NCBI RefSeq assembly: GCF_014295035.1
Contig: NZ_CP060404.1
Span: 2,692,501 to 2,756,500 of the forward strand
Direction of reading: 5' to 3'
Origin: Streptomyces buecherae
GTDB lineage: Bacteria > Actinomycetota > Actinomycetes > Streptomycetales > Streptomycetaceae
DNA length: 64,000 bases
The notes below the pieces were generated by a model that was given only the letters and a program-made list of their open reading frames with translations, did not search any database and was not told the DNA's origin. Of the stretch, positions 51,185 to 60,273 are shown piece by piece. How positions within the stretch are numbered: position 1 is the first letter of the stretch; each line of letters starts with the position of its first letter. A program made the position numbers and the translations under genes.

Positions 51185-52249
51185 TTACCCGTCGCGCGGG
51201 CCGCCCCGCGCCAGGCCGGCCGCGCCGTCCGCCGTCAGCAGCGCGCCCAGCAGCGCCCAGCCCGGTCGGCCACGGCGCAGGCCCCAGGCCGAGAGCGGGA
51301 GGCCGACGGCGAGTTGGGCCGCGCACACCGCCCGGGCCCGAGGGCCGCGCGGCCAGGACCCACGGGACCCGGCGTCCAGGTTGTCCAGTTCGGCCCGTAC
51401 GGCGTCCCGCCAGCCGCGCCAGACCAGGGTCTCGGCGCCGGGGGCGGCCTGCGCGGCGGCGCGCAGGCGGGGTTCGGGCGCCCCGGGGGTGAGCCCGGGC
51501 GGCAGCCGTAGGCCCGCCCGGGAGACCACCGCGACGAGCCCGATCAGCCGCCGCGTGGCCGCCGCGACCGGCTCCTCGCCCGGGTCGGCGTGCGCCGCGT
51601 CGGCCAGCGCGGGGTTCGGGCCGTCGTGCGCCGGCGCCGCCCCGGTCAGCTCGTCCATGGCCGCGCCGTCGAGGACCGGGTCGAGGCCGAGCCGGGAGAC
51701 CAGGGCGCGGGCGGCCTCGGCGTCGCCGGTCGGGGCGCCGTCCGCCGGCCAGACGAAGGTCAGCGGGCGCCGGAAGCCGGACGCGACCGTGAACCCGGCC
51801 CCCTCGGCGCCCCACCACACCCCGAGCACCGGCCAGGGTTCGCCGGCGGCGACCGTACGGGCCAGGTCGGCGAGGTCGGTCGAGTCCGCGACCACCGGCC
51901 GCCGCTCCACCCCGCCGCGCCCGGTGGCCCGGGCCACCGCCCCGGAACTGGCCGCGGAGACCACGCCCCGCCCCGCCCGGCTGAGCGCGGCGACCCCGGG
52001 CCCCACCCGGGGCCGGGTCCGTGCCGGGGCCGGGCCGGTCGTCGCCGCGTCCGGTTCGACGGTCGGCCCGTCGGGCTCCGCGGGCAGCAGCACGCTCCAG
52101 CCCGCGCCGGCCGGGGCGAGCAGCAGCGGCGTGGGCAGGAGGCTGGCCGACGGGCGTACGTCGTCGGGGTCGGCCCGACACAGCAGCAGCGCGCCGCTGA
52201 CGGGCCGGGGCCTCGGTACGCCGGGACGGGAGGGAGAGACATCAGGCAT
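51185..52249 (-). CDS. Hypothetical protein with C-terminal hydrophobic segments
   Basis: A 354-residue protein I do not recognise by function. The N-terminal half mixes Ala/Pro-rich loops with strands such as GALLLCRADPDDVRPSASLL and GWSVLLPAE. The middle has WPVLGVWWGAEGAGFTVASG. The C-terminus has two weak hydrophobic segments (AVCAAQLAVGLPLSAWGL and GWALLGALLTADGAAGLA) that could be membrane helices. It is cytoplasmic or membrane-associated with no signal peptide. The ATG at 52249 is preferred; a GTG at 52258 is possible. Divergent promoter region with no clear operator. Confidence 0.75.
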   Translation of the reverse strand: MPDVSPSRPGVPRPRPVSGALLLCRADPDDVRPSASLLPTPLLLAPAGAGWSVLLPAEPDGPTVEPDAATTGPAPARTRPRVGPGVAALSRAGRGVVSAASSGAVARATGRGGVERRPVVADSTDLADLARTVAAGEPWPVLGVWWGAEGAGFTVASGFRRPLTFVWPADGAPTGDAEAARALVSRLGLDPVLDGAAMDELTGAAPAHDGPNPALADAAHADPGEEPVAAATRRLIGLVAVVSRAGLRLPPGLTPGAPEPRLRAAAQAAPGAETLVWRGWRDAVRAELDNLDAGSRGSWPRGPRARAVCAAQLAVGLPLSAWGLRRGRPGWALLGALLTADGAAGLARGGPRDG

Positions 52250-52386
52250 GTTCACCACGCTATGAAGGTTCGTCCGGAAACAGGCCACTCGTCCGCATGT
52301 ACCCCGAAACAGGCGGAGTCCTCCCCGGACAGGCTCCCGCTCTTATGCCCCGGACCCTCGAGTCAAGCCCGCTATGCCCGCATGCG

Positions 52387-53145
52387 TTACGCCCGATAGG
52401 CCCGCACGAACAGCTCCGCCGCCTCGTCGCACAGCGCCGCCGCCTCCTCCTCGGCCAGCGGCTGGGTCCCGTACGTCGAGGCGTGCAGCCCGCGCTGCAC
52501 CAGCAGGGCCACCAGTTGTCGCGCGGCCCCGGCCGGGTCGGGGACGGCCAGCTCGCCGGCCTCGGTGCGCCGCCGCAGCAGGTCGGCGCCCGCGGTGACG
52601 AGCGACTGTGGCTCGCCGTGCGCGCAGGCCGGCCGCAGCGACGGGTAGCGCCCGGCCTCGGCGATGATCAGCCGGCGCAGCGCGGAGGCCCGCTCTTCGA
52701 GCAGCACGGCCAGCACCTGCCGGCCGTAGGCGGCGAGCGCGGCGCGGGCGTCCTCCGGCGCGGACCGCGCGCCCCCGTGCGCCGGCGCGGGCGGCGGTCC
52801 CTCGCCGCCGGGCGACCCGTCCGGCGGCTCGGCCCCGGCTCGCGCCCCGGCGGGCGCGGTCGGTGGCGGGGACGCGAAGCGCGTGGCCACGCGGTTGCGC
52901 TCGCCCTCGACCGCCGCGAGGAACAGGCGCTCCTTGCCGCCGAAGTGGTTGTAGATGGTCTGCTTGGAGACGCCCGCCTCCTCCGCGATGGCGTCCACGC
53001 TCGCGCGGTCGTACCCCTCGCGCAGGAAGATCGCCACCGCCGCCTGGAGAATGGCCTCCCGCTTGGCCGCCAGCCGACCGGCCGGCCGGCCGACCGCGCC
53101 GCCTCGACGCCCCTCGCGCGGCCCGTGTACCCGTTGCCCGCTCAC
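52387..53145 (-). CDS. TetR/AcrR-family transcriptional regulator
   Basis: A 252-residue regulator. TetR helix-turn-helix at about 27-75 (KREAILQAAVAIFLREGYDR, then EEAGVSKQTIYNHFGGKERL). A Pro/Gly-rich loop of about 45 residues (95-140) separates it from the ligand-binding part, which resembles TetR_C domains (YGRQVLAVLLEERASALRRL and ARQLVALLVQRGLHAS). GTG 53145 has GGAGG 7 nt upstream. It is divergent from the nitroreductase gene at 53473 and probably controls it. Confidence 0.9.
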   Translation of the reverse strand: MSGQRVHGPREGRRGGAVGRPAGRLAAKREAILQAAVAIFLREGYDRASVDAIAEEAGVSKQTIYNHFGGKERLFLAAVEGERNRVATRFASPPPTAPAGARAGAEPPDGSPGGEGPPPAPAHGGARSAPEDARAALAAYGRQVLAVLLEERASALRRLIIAEAGRYPSLRPACAHGEPQSLVTAGADLLRRRTEAGELAVPDPAGAARQLVALLVQRGLHASTYGTQPLAEEEAAALCDEAAELFVRAYRA

Positions 53146-53472
53146 GCCCGTCCTCCCCCGTCCGGGCGGGCGCCCTCGGCTCCCGCCCGTACGTCGTCGC
53201 GTACCGGAGCCCGCCACGCGACCGCCCGGGGCGCACGCCCGCGCGCCCCGGACGCACAGCGACCGCGGCCCCCGAACGCGCACGCGCCCACCGTGCGTGA
53301 CCGGCCTTGCCCTCGTGTGACCGCCGACTCTAGCCTTCACTCCGAGCGCGAACTAGACAGCGCAGTCCATGAAATGCGTGCCGGTCTCCCGAAGGTTCCC
53401 GGGGCGCCCGCTGGCTTCCTTCCCGCTCCCCGACTCCCCCTCTCCCGTCCGCCACCGTCAGGAGACGCCTTC

Positions 53473-54093
53473 ATGACCGCACCGGTACACAGCGACGCCA
53501 GCACGCACCTCACGCTCGGCCAGGAGGCCCAGGACCAGTTGTTCCGGGCCGCCCGCACCGCGAACACCTTCACGGACGAGCCGGTCACCGACGAACAGGT
53601 CGCCGCCATCTACGAGTTGGTCAAGTACGGCCCGACCTCGATGAACCAGCAGCCGCTGCGCGTGGTCCTGGTCCGCTCGGCCGAGGCGCGCGAGCGGCTG
53701 GTGCCGCACATGGCCCGCGGCAACCGGGCGAAGACCTCCACGGCGCCGCTGGTGGCGGTGCTCGCGGCCGACCTCGACTTCCACGAGGAGCTGCCCCGCC
53801 TGGTGCCGACCATGGACAACCCGCAGAAGGTCTTCGCCGACCCGGCCGTCCGGGCCGCCTCCGCGCGCTTCAACGCGGGCCTCCAGATCGGCTACTTCAT
53901 CCTCGGCGTGCGGGCCGCCGGGCTGGCCGCGGGGCCCATGTCGGGCTTCGACCCGGAGGGCGTCACCACGGAGTTCTTCCCCGACGGCCGGCACCAGGCG
54001 CTGCTCGTGGTCAACATCGGCCGCCCGGGCCCCGACGCCTGGCGGGACCGGCTCCCCCGGCTCGGGTACGACGAGGTCGTGCGCTCCGTCTGA
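53473..54093 (+). CDS. Nitroreductase-family protein, RutE/malonic semialdehyde reductase type
   Basis: A 206-residue FMN-dependent nitroreductase-fold protein: LFRAARTANTFTDEPVTDEQ, YGPTSMNQQPLRVVLVR (FMN contact), an NAGLQIGYFILGVRAAGLAAGPMSGFD block and a C-terminal LLVVNIGRPGPDAW. It matches the RutE/HadB-like branch, which reduces malonic semialdehyde or other small electrophiles with NAD(P)H. The ATG at 53473 has GGAGA 8 nt upstream. The probable repressor is the divergent TetR protein. Ends at a 15-bp terminator shared with the convergent SnoaL-like gene. Confidence 0.92.
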   Translation: MTAPVHSDASTHLTLGQEAQDQLFRAARTANTFTDEPVTDEQVAAIYELVKYGPTSMNQQPLRVVLVRSAEARERLVPHMARGNRAKTSTAPLVAVLAADLDFHEELPRLVPTMDNPQKVFADPAVRAASARFNAGLQIGYFILGVRAAGLAAGPMSGFDPEGVTTEFFPDGRHQALLVVNIGRPGPDAWRDRLPRLGYDEVVRSV

Positions 54094-54100
54094 GGGCACG

Positions 54101-54141
54101 CGCCCCGGCGCACGCCGGCTCAGCCCGCGTGCGCCGGGGCG
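54101..54141. terminator. Bidirectional terminator
   Basis: Perfect 15-bp stem (54101-54115 with 54127-54141) and an 11-nt loop between the convergent nitroreductase and SnoaL-like genes. Confidence 0.88.
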
Positions 54142-54241
54142 GTGACCGTCCGGGGCCGGGGCGGGCCGGGGGGCCTAGGCAGGGCCGTGCGCGGCGGGGG
54201 CGCCGTGGCGGCCGGTTCGCCCGTCCGCCCCGGCGCCCGGC

Positions 54242-54640
54242 TCAGCTTTCGATCAGCCGGTGGAAGGCCACCGTGTCGAAGATGTCCTCCATCCGGGCCG
54301 CCCTGCCGTCGCGCATCGTCCACGAGTGCACGAAGTCCAACTCGGCCGTGGTGCCCCGGCGCGAGGTGACCTCGCGGGTGCCGAAGACGACCACCCGGTC
54401 CCCGGCCTCGACGAACTCGCGTGGGTCGAGCCGCATCCCGCCCAGCACGGCCGGCACCCGGGCCAGGAACTCCCGGATGCCCGCGTGCCCCCGCTTCGTG
54501 CCGCCGAGCCCGTAGTCGGCCATCCCGTCGGGGTGGACCCACTCCACGTCGGGCCGCATGACCGCGAGCACGGCCTCGATGTCACGGCTGGCGAAGCCCG
54601 CGTACGCCGCACGGATCGCCTGGATGTTCTGGGACGTCAC
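54242..54640 (-). CDS. SnoaL-like (NTF2-fold) protein, TerC-type dehydratase candidate
   Basis: A 132-residue protein of the NTF2/SnoaL fold: IQAIRAAYAGFASRDIEAVL, VEWVHPDGMADYGLGGTKRG, EFLARVPAVLGGMRLDPREF and ELDFVHSWTMRDGRAARMED. Members are isomerases, cyclases or dehydratases with polar residues in a conical pocket. Last of three same-strand genes after an A-T-TE synthetase and an NAD-dependent reductase. In p-terphenyl pathways a SnoaL-like protein (TerC) works with a reductase (TerB) to reduce and dehydrate the synthetase product. GTG 54640 has GAGGAG 7 nt upstream. Confidence 0.82.
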   Translation of the reverse strand: MTSQNIQAIRAAYAGFASRDIEAVLAVMRPDVEWVHPDGMADYGLGGTKRGHAGIREFLARVPAVLGGMRLDPREFVEAGDRVVVFGTREVTSRRGTTAELDFVHSWTMRDGRAARMEDIFDTVAFHRLIES

Positions 54641-54659
54641 CGGTGAACTCCTCGATGGT

Positions 54660-54800
54660 GTGAGTCGGTTGTGTCGCGATGGTGGTGCGTGTCGGTCGTG
54701 CCGCCGCGTGTCGGGTCGCGCCGCGTGCTGGCGCGTGTCGTGTCGCGTGCTGCCGGTGTGGTGCCGGCTCGTGCCGTGCCGTGCCGGCTCGGTCGCCGGG
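54660..54800. repeat. Low-complexity GTGTCG/GTGCCG-rich gap between terB-like and terC-like genes
   Basis: On the plus strand the words GTGTCG, GTGCCG and CGTGTCG recur irregularly through about 140 bp. No gene is supported in this region and it separates two genes that should be coexpressed. Confidence 0.6.
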
Positions 54801-54825
54801 GCGCGTCCGCCGGCCGGGTGCGCCC

Positions 54826-55761
54826 CTACGCACCCGTGTCGGCCAGCAGCCGCTCCGGGTGGTGCGCCGCCAGCGTGCGGCGCAGGCCCTCGCGCCAGCC
54901 GACCAGGCAGTCGCCGATGAGGCGGCGCCGCACCGTCGGGTCGAAGGCGTACGTCTCGCGGGTGACCTCGCTGGGGACCAGGCGCGGGGCGACGCCGGTC
55001 AACTCCTCCAGGTAGCGCAGGCAGTCGGTGACGCCGACCCGTTCGTCGCCGCCCCAGTTGACGACCGTGGCACCGGTGGTGGCCACCTCCCACAGCAGCG
55101 GCACCTGGCGGACCAGGTCGTCGGTGTACAGCGGGGAGCACCAGTTCTGGCCCTGGAGGGGCACCGCGATGGGCTCGCCGGCGAGCATGCGCTGGAAGTA
55201 GAGCATCGGGACGCCGCCGTAACCCCCTGGCCCGTACGCGATGTTGAGCCGCGCGATGGTCGTCGGCAGGCCGAGGACCCGCGCGAAGGCGCGCGCGGCG
55301 CCCTCGGCGGCGATCTTGGCCACGGGGTAGGCGGGCAGCCAGTCGGCGACGCCGCCCAGCGGGTCGCTCTCGCGGTAGGCGTGGTCGAGGGTCTGCCGCG
55401 CGTACAGGGCGCCCGTGGAGACGTACAGGAACGCCTCGGCGCTCGCGCAGTGCGCCATGAGGCGGCCGGTGGAGACGGAGTTGGCGGCCACGGCCGCGTC
55501 GAAGTCGCCGTCCTCGCCGCGCCGCACGGCGCTGTGCAGTACGTGGGTGAAGTCCGTGGGCAGGCCGTCGAGGGCCGCCGGCGAGGTGTCGTTCATGTCC
55601 CAGTACCGGGTGGTGATGGAGCGCTCGGCGAGGGCGCGCGCCACGCCCGGGGTGCCGAAGCGGCCCAGGCACCACACCTCGTTGCGCTCGGCCAGCGCCT
55701 CGGCCACCGGCCGCGCCACCTGCCCGGTACCGCCTGTGACCAGGATCTTCTTGCCTTCCAC
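54826..55761 (-). CDS. NAD(P)-dependent epimerase/dehydratase-type reductase (TerB-like candidate)
   Basis: A 311-residue extended-SDR protein: glycine-rich [20 protein letters not shown] at the start, a catalytic-type Tyr-x3-Lys in [14 protein letters not shown], and substrate-region motifs [20 protein letters not shown] and [10 protein letters not shown]. It is the NAD-binding fold shared by nucleotide-sugar epimerases and ketoreductases. Between an A-T-TE synthetase and a SnoaL-like gene on the same strand, it corresponds to the TerB/EchC-like reductase of p-terphenyl pathways, which reduces the terphenylquinone. GTG 55761 has GAGGAG 5 nt upstream. Confidence 0.85.
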   Translation of the reverse strand: MEGKKILVTGGTGQVARPVAEALAERNEVWCLGRFGTPGVARALAERSITTRYWDMNDTSPAALDGLPTDFTHVLHSAVRRGEDGDFDAAVAANSVSTGRLMAHCASAEAFLYVSTGALYARQTLDHAYRESDPLGGVADWLPAYPVAKIAAEGAARAFARVLGLPTTIARLNIAYGPGGYGGVPMLYFQRMLAGEPIAVPLQGQNWCSPLYTDDLVRQVPLLWEVATTGATVVNWGGDERVGVTDCLRYLEELTGVAPRLVPSEVTRETYAFDPTVRRRLIGDCLVGWREGLRRTLAAHHPERLLADTGA

Positions 55762-55853
55762 CGGTTCTCCTCGGGTTGGTTCGATTTGTCGTGCGCGACC
55801 GGCCACGGTCCCGGGCCGGGGCCGCAGGGCGCGCGCGGGGGCGCGCGGCCGTC

Positions 55854-58800
55854 TCACGGGCTCCCCTCGCCGAGCGCGTGGTCGAGTTCGCGGCGCAGGA
55901 TGGCCTGGAAGGTGGCGACGTGGCGCGGGCCGAGCATCGTGTAGTGCTCGCCGGGCACCTCGATGTAACGATTCTGCGAGCGGGTGTGCTCGTCCCAGCG
56001 GCGTAGCTCGCGCGCCAACCAGTCCTCCTTGGTGCCACGCAGCGGTACGGCGTAGAAGACCGTCATGGACCGCACCGTCCCGCTCGGCTGGTACTCGCGG
56101 CCGAGCGCGGTCAGGCCGCTGGCCAGGCGCGCCCACGCGGTGAACTTCGGCAGGTCGAGGTCGAGGTCGCGCAGCCGGCGCGGCGGGGCGAGGTCCAGGA
56201 GGCGGGCCAGGCGCTCGTCGGCGGGCAGGGCGCGCAGTTCGGCGGGGAGTTCGCGCGCGCGCCGCCGGTCGACGAGGTCGAGGAAGAGGGCCAGATTGGT
56301 GGCGGTCTCCACGAAGTCCAGCTCGTCCATCCGGTACTTGATGTGCGGCGGCAGGTTGAGGCTGCCCACGAAGCCCACCCGCTCCCCCAGCGCCTCCAGC
56401 CTCTTGGCGATCTCGAAGGCCACGGCCCCGCCGTACGAGTAGCCGGCGATGGCGTACGGGCCGCGCGGCTGCCGGGCGCGGATGGCGCGCACGTACGTCT
56501 CGACCATCTCCGCGAAGCTGCCGAACGGCCGCTCCCCCGCGTTGAAGCCCCGCGCCCGCAGCGCGAAGAAGGGCCGGTCGCCGGCGAAGTAGCGGGCGAG
56601 GTTGACGAAGACCAGCACCTCGCCGACGCCCGGGTGCACGCAGAACAGCGGGGTCTTGTCGCCGCCGGTCTGCAACGGCACCACCGGGTCGTACGCGGCC
56701 GGGCCCGCGCCGGGCGGGCCGGCGTCCAGCCGCGCGGCGAGTTGGCGCACCGTGGGGGCGGTCAGCACGGTGATCACCGGCAGGTCGGCGACCGCGAGTC
56801 GGGTCGCGACCAGGCGGCGGAGCCGGAGGATGTCGAGCGAGGTGCCGCCGAGGTCGAAGAAGCTGGCGGTGGCGCTGACGCGGGCCGGCTCGCGCTCGAA
56901 GAGTTCGGCGTAGATGTCGGCGAGCGCCCGCTCGGTCGCCCCCTCGGGCGCGACGTGGCCGCCGAGGTGGCGCTCGGACTCCGCGGCGACCTCGGCGATC
57001 ACCGCGTCGTACGCCCCGGCCTCCAGCCGCTCGCGCATCCGCTGCCGCAGCGTCTTGCCGAGGCTGGTCCTCGGGAACGCGGACGCGGGCAGCGGCAGCA
57101 CGTGGGCCGGCCGGAAGCCCCAGTGCGCCACGACGGTGGCGCGCACGGTGGTCAGCAGCCGGTGCAGCGCGGCCCCGCTCGCCGCGGCCGGCTCCGGACG
57201 CAGGGCCACCACCAACTGCTCGGTGTCGTGGCCTGGTTGGCGGGTGGGGAAGGCCGCCACGTGACCAGGGGAGACGCCGTCCAGGCGTTCGACGGCCGCC
57301 TCGATGTCGGGGCTGAAGTAGTTGACGCCGTTGACGATGACGCTGTCCTTGGCCCGGCCCACCAGGGCGAGGTGCCCCGCCCCCGCCTCGCCGCCCACGA
57401 GCAGGCTCGGGGCGCCGTCGCCGAGCCCGTCGATCCGGCCCAGGTCGCCGCTGCGGAACCAGCCGTCGGGGGTGTGCGCGCGGGCCGTGGCGGCCGGGTC
57501 GCGGTGGTAGCCGTCGGTGATCATCGGCCCGCGCAGTTGCAGCTCGCCCACCTCACCGGCCGGGCACACGCGCCCCCGGGCGTCGGCGACGCGGATGCGC
57601 AGCCCGCGCACGGGCTGCCCGAGCGAGGCGAACTCGCGACCCGCGTCCACCCGCGGGAAGCCGCGCGAGTAGACGCTGCCGGCGCAGGTCTCGGTCATGC
57701 CGAAGGCGGGCCACAGGGCGTCGCCGCGCAGCCCGTACGGGGCGTAGCGGGCGAGGAACGCCTCGCCGGTGGCCCGCACGTTGGCCTCGCCGCCGCTGAC
57801 GATGTGCCGCAGCGAACGCAGGTCGAGCCGCTCGCCGCCGGGGTCGTACGCCCCGGTTTCGGCTTCGGTCCCGCCCCGCGCCTGGCCGGCCGCACCCCGG
57901 CTGGCGGCGCGCTCACCGGCCGCACCGGCGGTGGGCGCAACGGCCGTGGGTGCATCGGCCCCGGGGGCACCGGCCGTGGGCGCGTCGGCCGCGTTGAGCA
58001 GCCCGAGGAGAAAGTTCGGCGTGAAGGTCATCGTGACGCGGTGGCGGGAGATCAGCCGGAGGAACTCCATCGGGTCGCCGAGGACGCGCGCGCTCGACAC
58101 GTGGAACTGCTCGGCGCCCACCGCGAGCGGCAGCAGATGTGCCTCAAGGAGCGCGGCCACGTGGTCGAACGCGATCCAGTTCAGGGTGCGGTCGGCGCTG
58201 GTCAGCCGCTGCCGCTCGGCCTTGGCGGCCATCGAGGCCAGCAGGTTGGCGTGGGTGAGGCGCACCGCCTTGGGCCGCCCGGTGGAGCCCGAGGTGAGCA
58301 CGAGCAGCGCGAGGCCGTCGGGGGCGACGGGGGCATCGGGGGCATCGGGGGCGCCGTCCGCCGGCGCGGCGGGGCCCGCGCGGGCCCCGGCTCGGTCTCG
58401 GCCTCGGCCTCGGCGTGGAGCTGGCCGATGGGGACCATCCGCACCCGGGCGCCCCGTGGCGCCGCGCCGGCCACCGGCTCGGTGGTCAGCAGCAGCGGGC
58501 CGTCGAGGAGTTCGCCGAGGTGGGCGAGGTGTTCCCGGGCGCGGTCCGCGTCGTCGGGCAGGGGCGGCAGCGGGCAGGGCACGAACCCGCCGAGCACGCA
58601 GCCCCAGAAGGCCGGGATCACGTCCCGTGGTCGGTCGAGCAGCAGCCCCACCGGGTCGCCCGGGGTCAGACCACGGCGCGCGAGGCCGGCCGCGAGCCGC
58701 TCGGCGGCGGCCAGCAGGAACGGATACGGCTGGAAGGCACTCTCTCCCATCGGATCGTCTGGGAGGTAACGCATGCCGGCATCGGGGTGGCTCCGCGCTG

Positions 58801-58909
58801 CCTTCCGCAGCAGTTGGGCGACGGATTCGGGCTCCGTCGCCGCGTCTGGTGTCACGACCGCGCACGGTGGGACCTGCGTCGATCCCACCGATCCCTCGCT
58901 CCGGTTCAT
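55854..58909 (-). CDS. A-T-TE synthetase (TerA/EchA-like, polyporic acid type), frameshifted
   Basis: An NRPS-like enzyme of about 1018 residues with adenylation, carrier and thioesterase domains but no condensation domain. The N-terminal adenylation part ([20 protein letters not shown] onward) starts at ATG 58909 in one frame. The AMP-binding loop [16 protein letters not shown] and everything after it, including the carrier site [12 protein letters not shown] and the thioesterase [11 protein letters not shown] with a late His in GEHYTML, lie in the frame ending at 55854. The shift falls in a GC-rich run near 58330-58400 and equals one missing base. Such enzymes activate arylpyruvates and dimerise them into quinones. 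With the two downstream genes it forms a p-terphenyl cassette. Confidence 0.8.
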
Positions 58910-59220
58910 CTCCGGCTCCCCTCCGGAACTCCCCTGCCATCGCAGGGGTACTGCGCCGCTTCAAGAGACAGTTCGTGACAGCCCGTCACCTCTCCCACGC
59001 GGGCCGCCACATGGGGAGAAGAACGTAGCAGTGGCGAAGATTCGTGAGCCATCCGTCGGACACCGCTCTCCCCGCGCTCACACCGCCCCCTCATCCCCCG
59101 CCGAGCGGGGCCCCACCTCGGGGCGAGCCGGCCCCCAGCCGCCGCGCAACGCGCCGTGCCGCGCATGCCGACGCCGTGCCGCGCCGTGCCGCGCGATGGT
59201 GGCGCTTGACTTCCCTTATC

Positions 59221-59253
59221 CGCGATATATCGTGTTAGCAGTAGACGCGATAT
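59221..59253. promoter_or_regulatory. PadR-type operator upstream of the DUF4097-padR operon
   Basis: CGATATATCG (59223-59232) is a perfect palindrome; the word CGCGATAT occurs at 59221-59228 and 59246-59253, 25 bp apart, in an AT-rich island just before the operon. PadR regulators bind ATAT-containing palindromes and the padR gene is second in this operon, so autoregulation is likely. Confidence 0.7.
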
Positions 59254-59286
59254 GTTGCGTCCGTGCTCCAGCTGGGGAGGCCCCAC

Positions 59287-60273
59287 ATGTCAGACCGGTC
59301 CGAGTGGTCGCTCAGCGCGCCACGCAAGCTCACGTTCGACGCGCCGGTCACCGCGCTCCACGTGCGCGTCGTCGGCGGCACCGTCAACGTCGTCGGCACC
59401 GACACCGGCCCCGCCAGCCTGCACCTCTCCGAGATCGAGGGCCCACCGCTGGCGGTCAGCCTGCACAACGGCGTGCTGAGCATCGCGTACGAGGACCTGC
59501 CCTGGCAGGGCTTCCTCAAGCTGCTTGACCGCAAGGGCTGGCAGCGCACGGCGCACATCACCCTGACCGTGCCCACCGAGACCCGGGCCGAGGTGGGCAC
59601 GGTGCACGCGGCGGCCGTCGTCTCCGGGCTCAGCGGGCGCACCGAGGTGCGGGGCATCTCGGGCGACAGCACCCTGGTCGGGCTCACCGGCGAGGTGCGG
59701 GCCGACACCGTGTCGGGCAGTGTGGAGGCCCAGTCCCTCGGCGGGCGGCTGCGCTTCAACTCCGTGTCGGGCGAACTCACCGTCATCGACGGCACCAGCC
59801 CGGCCGTCAAGGCCGACTCGATCAGCGGGAACATGGTGCTGGACATCGCCCCCACGGCCACCCCCGCCGACCTGCACCTGAACACCGTCTCCGGCGGGAT
59901 CGCCATCCGCCTGCCGGACCCGGCGAACGTGGCCGTGGACGCCCAGACCACGAGCGGCCAGCTCTCCAACGCCTTCGACGACCTCACGGTGGACGGCAGC
60001 CCCTGGGGCGGGCCGTGGGGCGCGTGGGCCTGTCCCGGCGGGACCGGCGGGAAGATCACGGGGACGCTGGGCACGATGTGCGGGCGACTGAAGGCCACCA
60101 GCATCTCGGGCGCCATCGCCGTCCTGCGCCGCCCCTCGACGGAGGAGGGCGCGCCCCCCGGCGGGCCCACGGCGCCCACGGGCCCGGACGGGGCGCCGGA
60201 GCCGGCCGTGCCCCGACCACACGAACCCACCGACCCTCCCCAGGCTAGCCCGTCCGACAAGAAGGTCCTCTGA
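59287..60273 (+). CDS. DUF4097-family beta-strand repeat protein
   Basis: A 328-residue protein built of repeated beta-strands: VSGLSGRTEVRGISGDSTLV, GEVRADTVSGSVEAQSLGG, LRFNSVSGELTVIDG and ADSISGNMVLDI, with SISG/TVSG-type turns, giving a probable beta-helix. The first 30 residues lack a signal peptide, unlike many secreted relatives, so it may act in the cytoplasm. The C-terminus is Pro-rich. The ATG at 59287 follows GGGAGG. It overlaps padR by one base (TGATG). The pair is common in actinobacteria; function unknown, possibly envelope stress. Confidence 0.88.
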   Translation: MSDRSEWSLSAPRKLTFDAPVTALHVRVVGGTVNVVGTDTGPASLHLSEIEGPPLAVSLHNGVLSIAYEDLPWQGFLKLLDRKGWQRTAHITLTVPTETRAEVGTVHAAAVVSGLSGRTEVRGISGDSTLVGLTGEVRADTVSGSVEAQSLGGRLRFNSVSGELTVIDGTSPAVKADSISGNMVLDIAPTATPADLHLNTVSGGIAIRLPDPANVAVDAQTTSGQLSNAFDDLTVDGSPWGGPWGAWACPGGTGGKITGTLGTMCGRLKATSISGAIAVLRRPSTEEGAPPGGPTAPTGPDGAPEPAVPRPHEPTDPPQASPSDKKVL

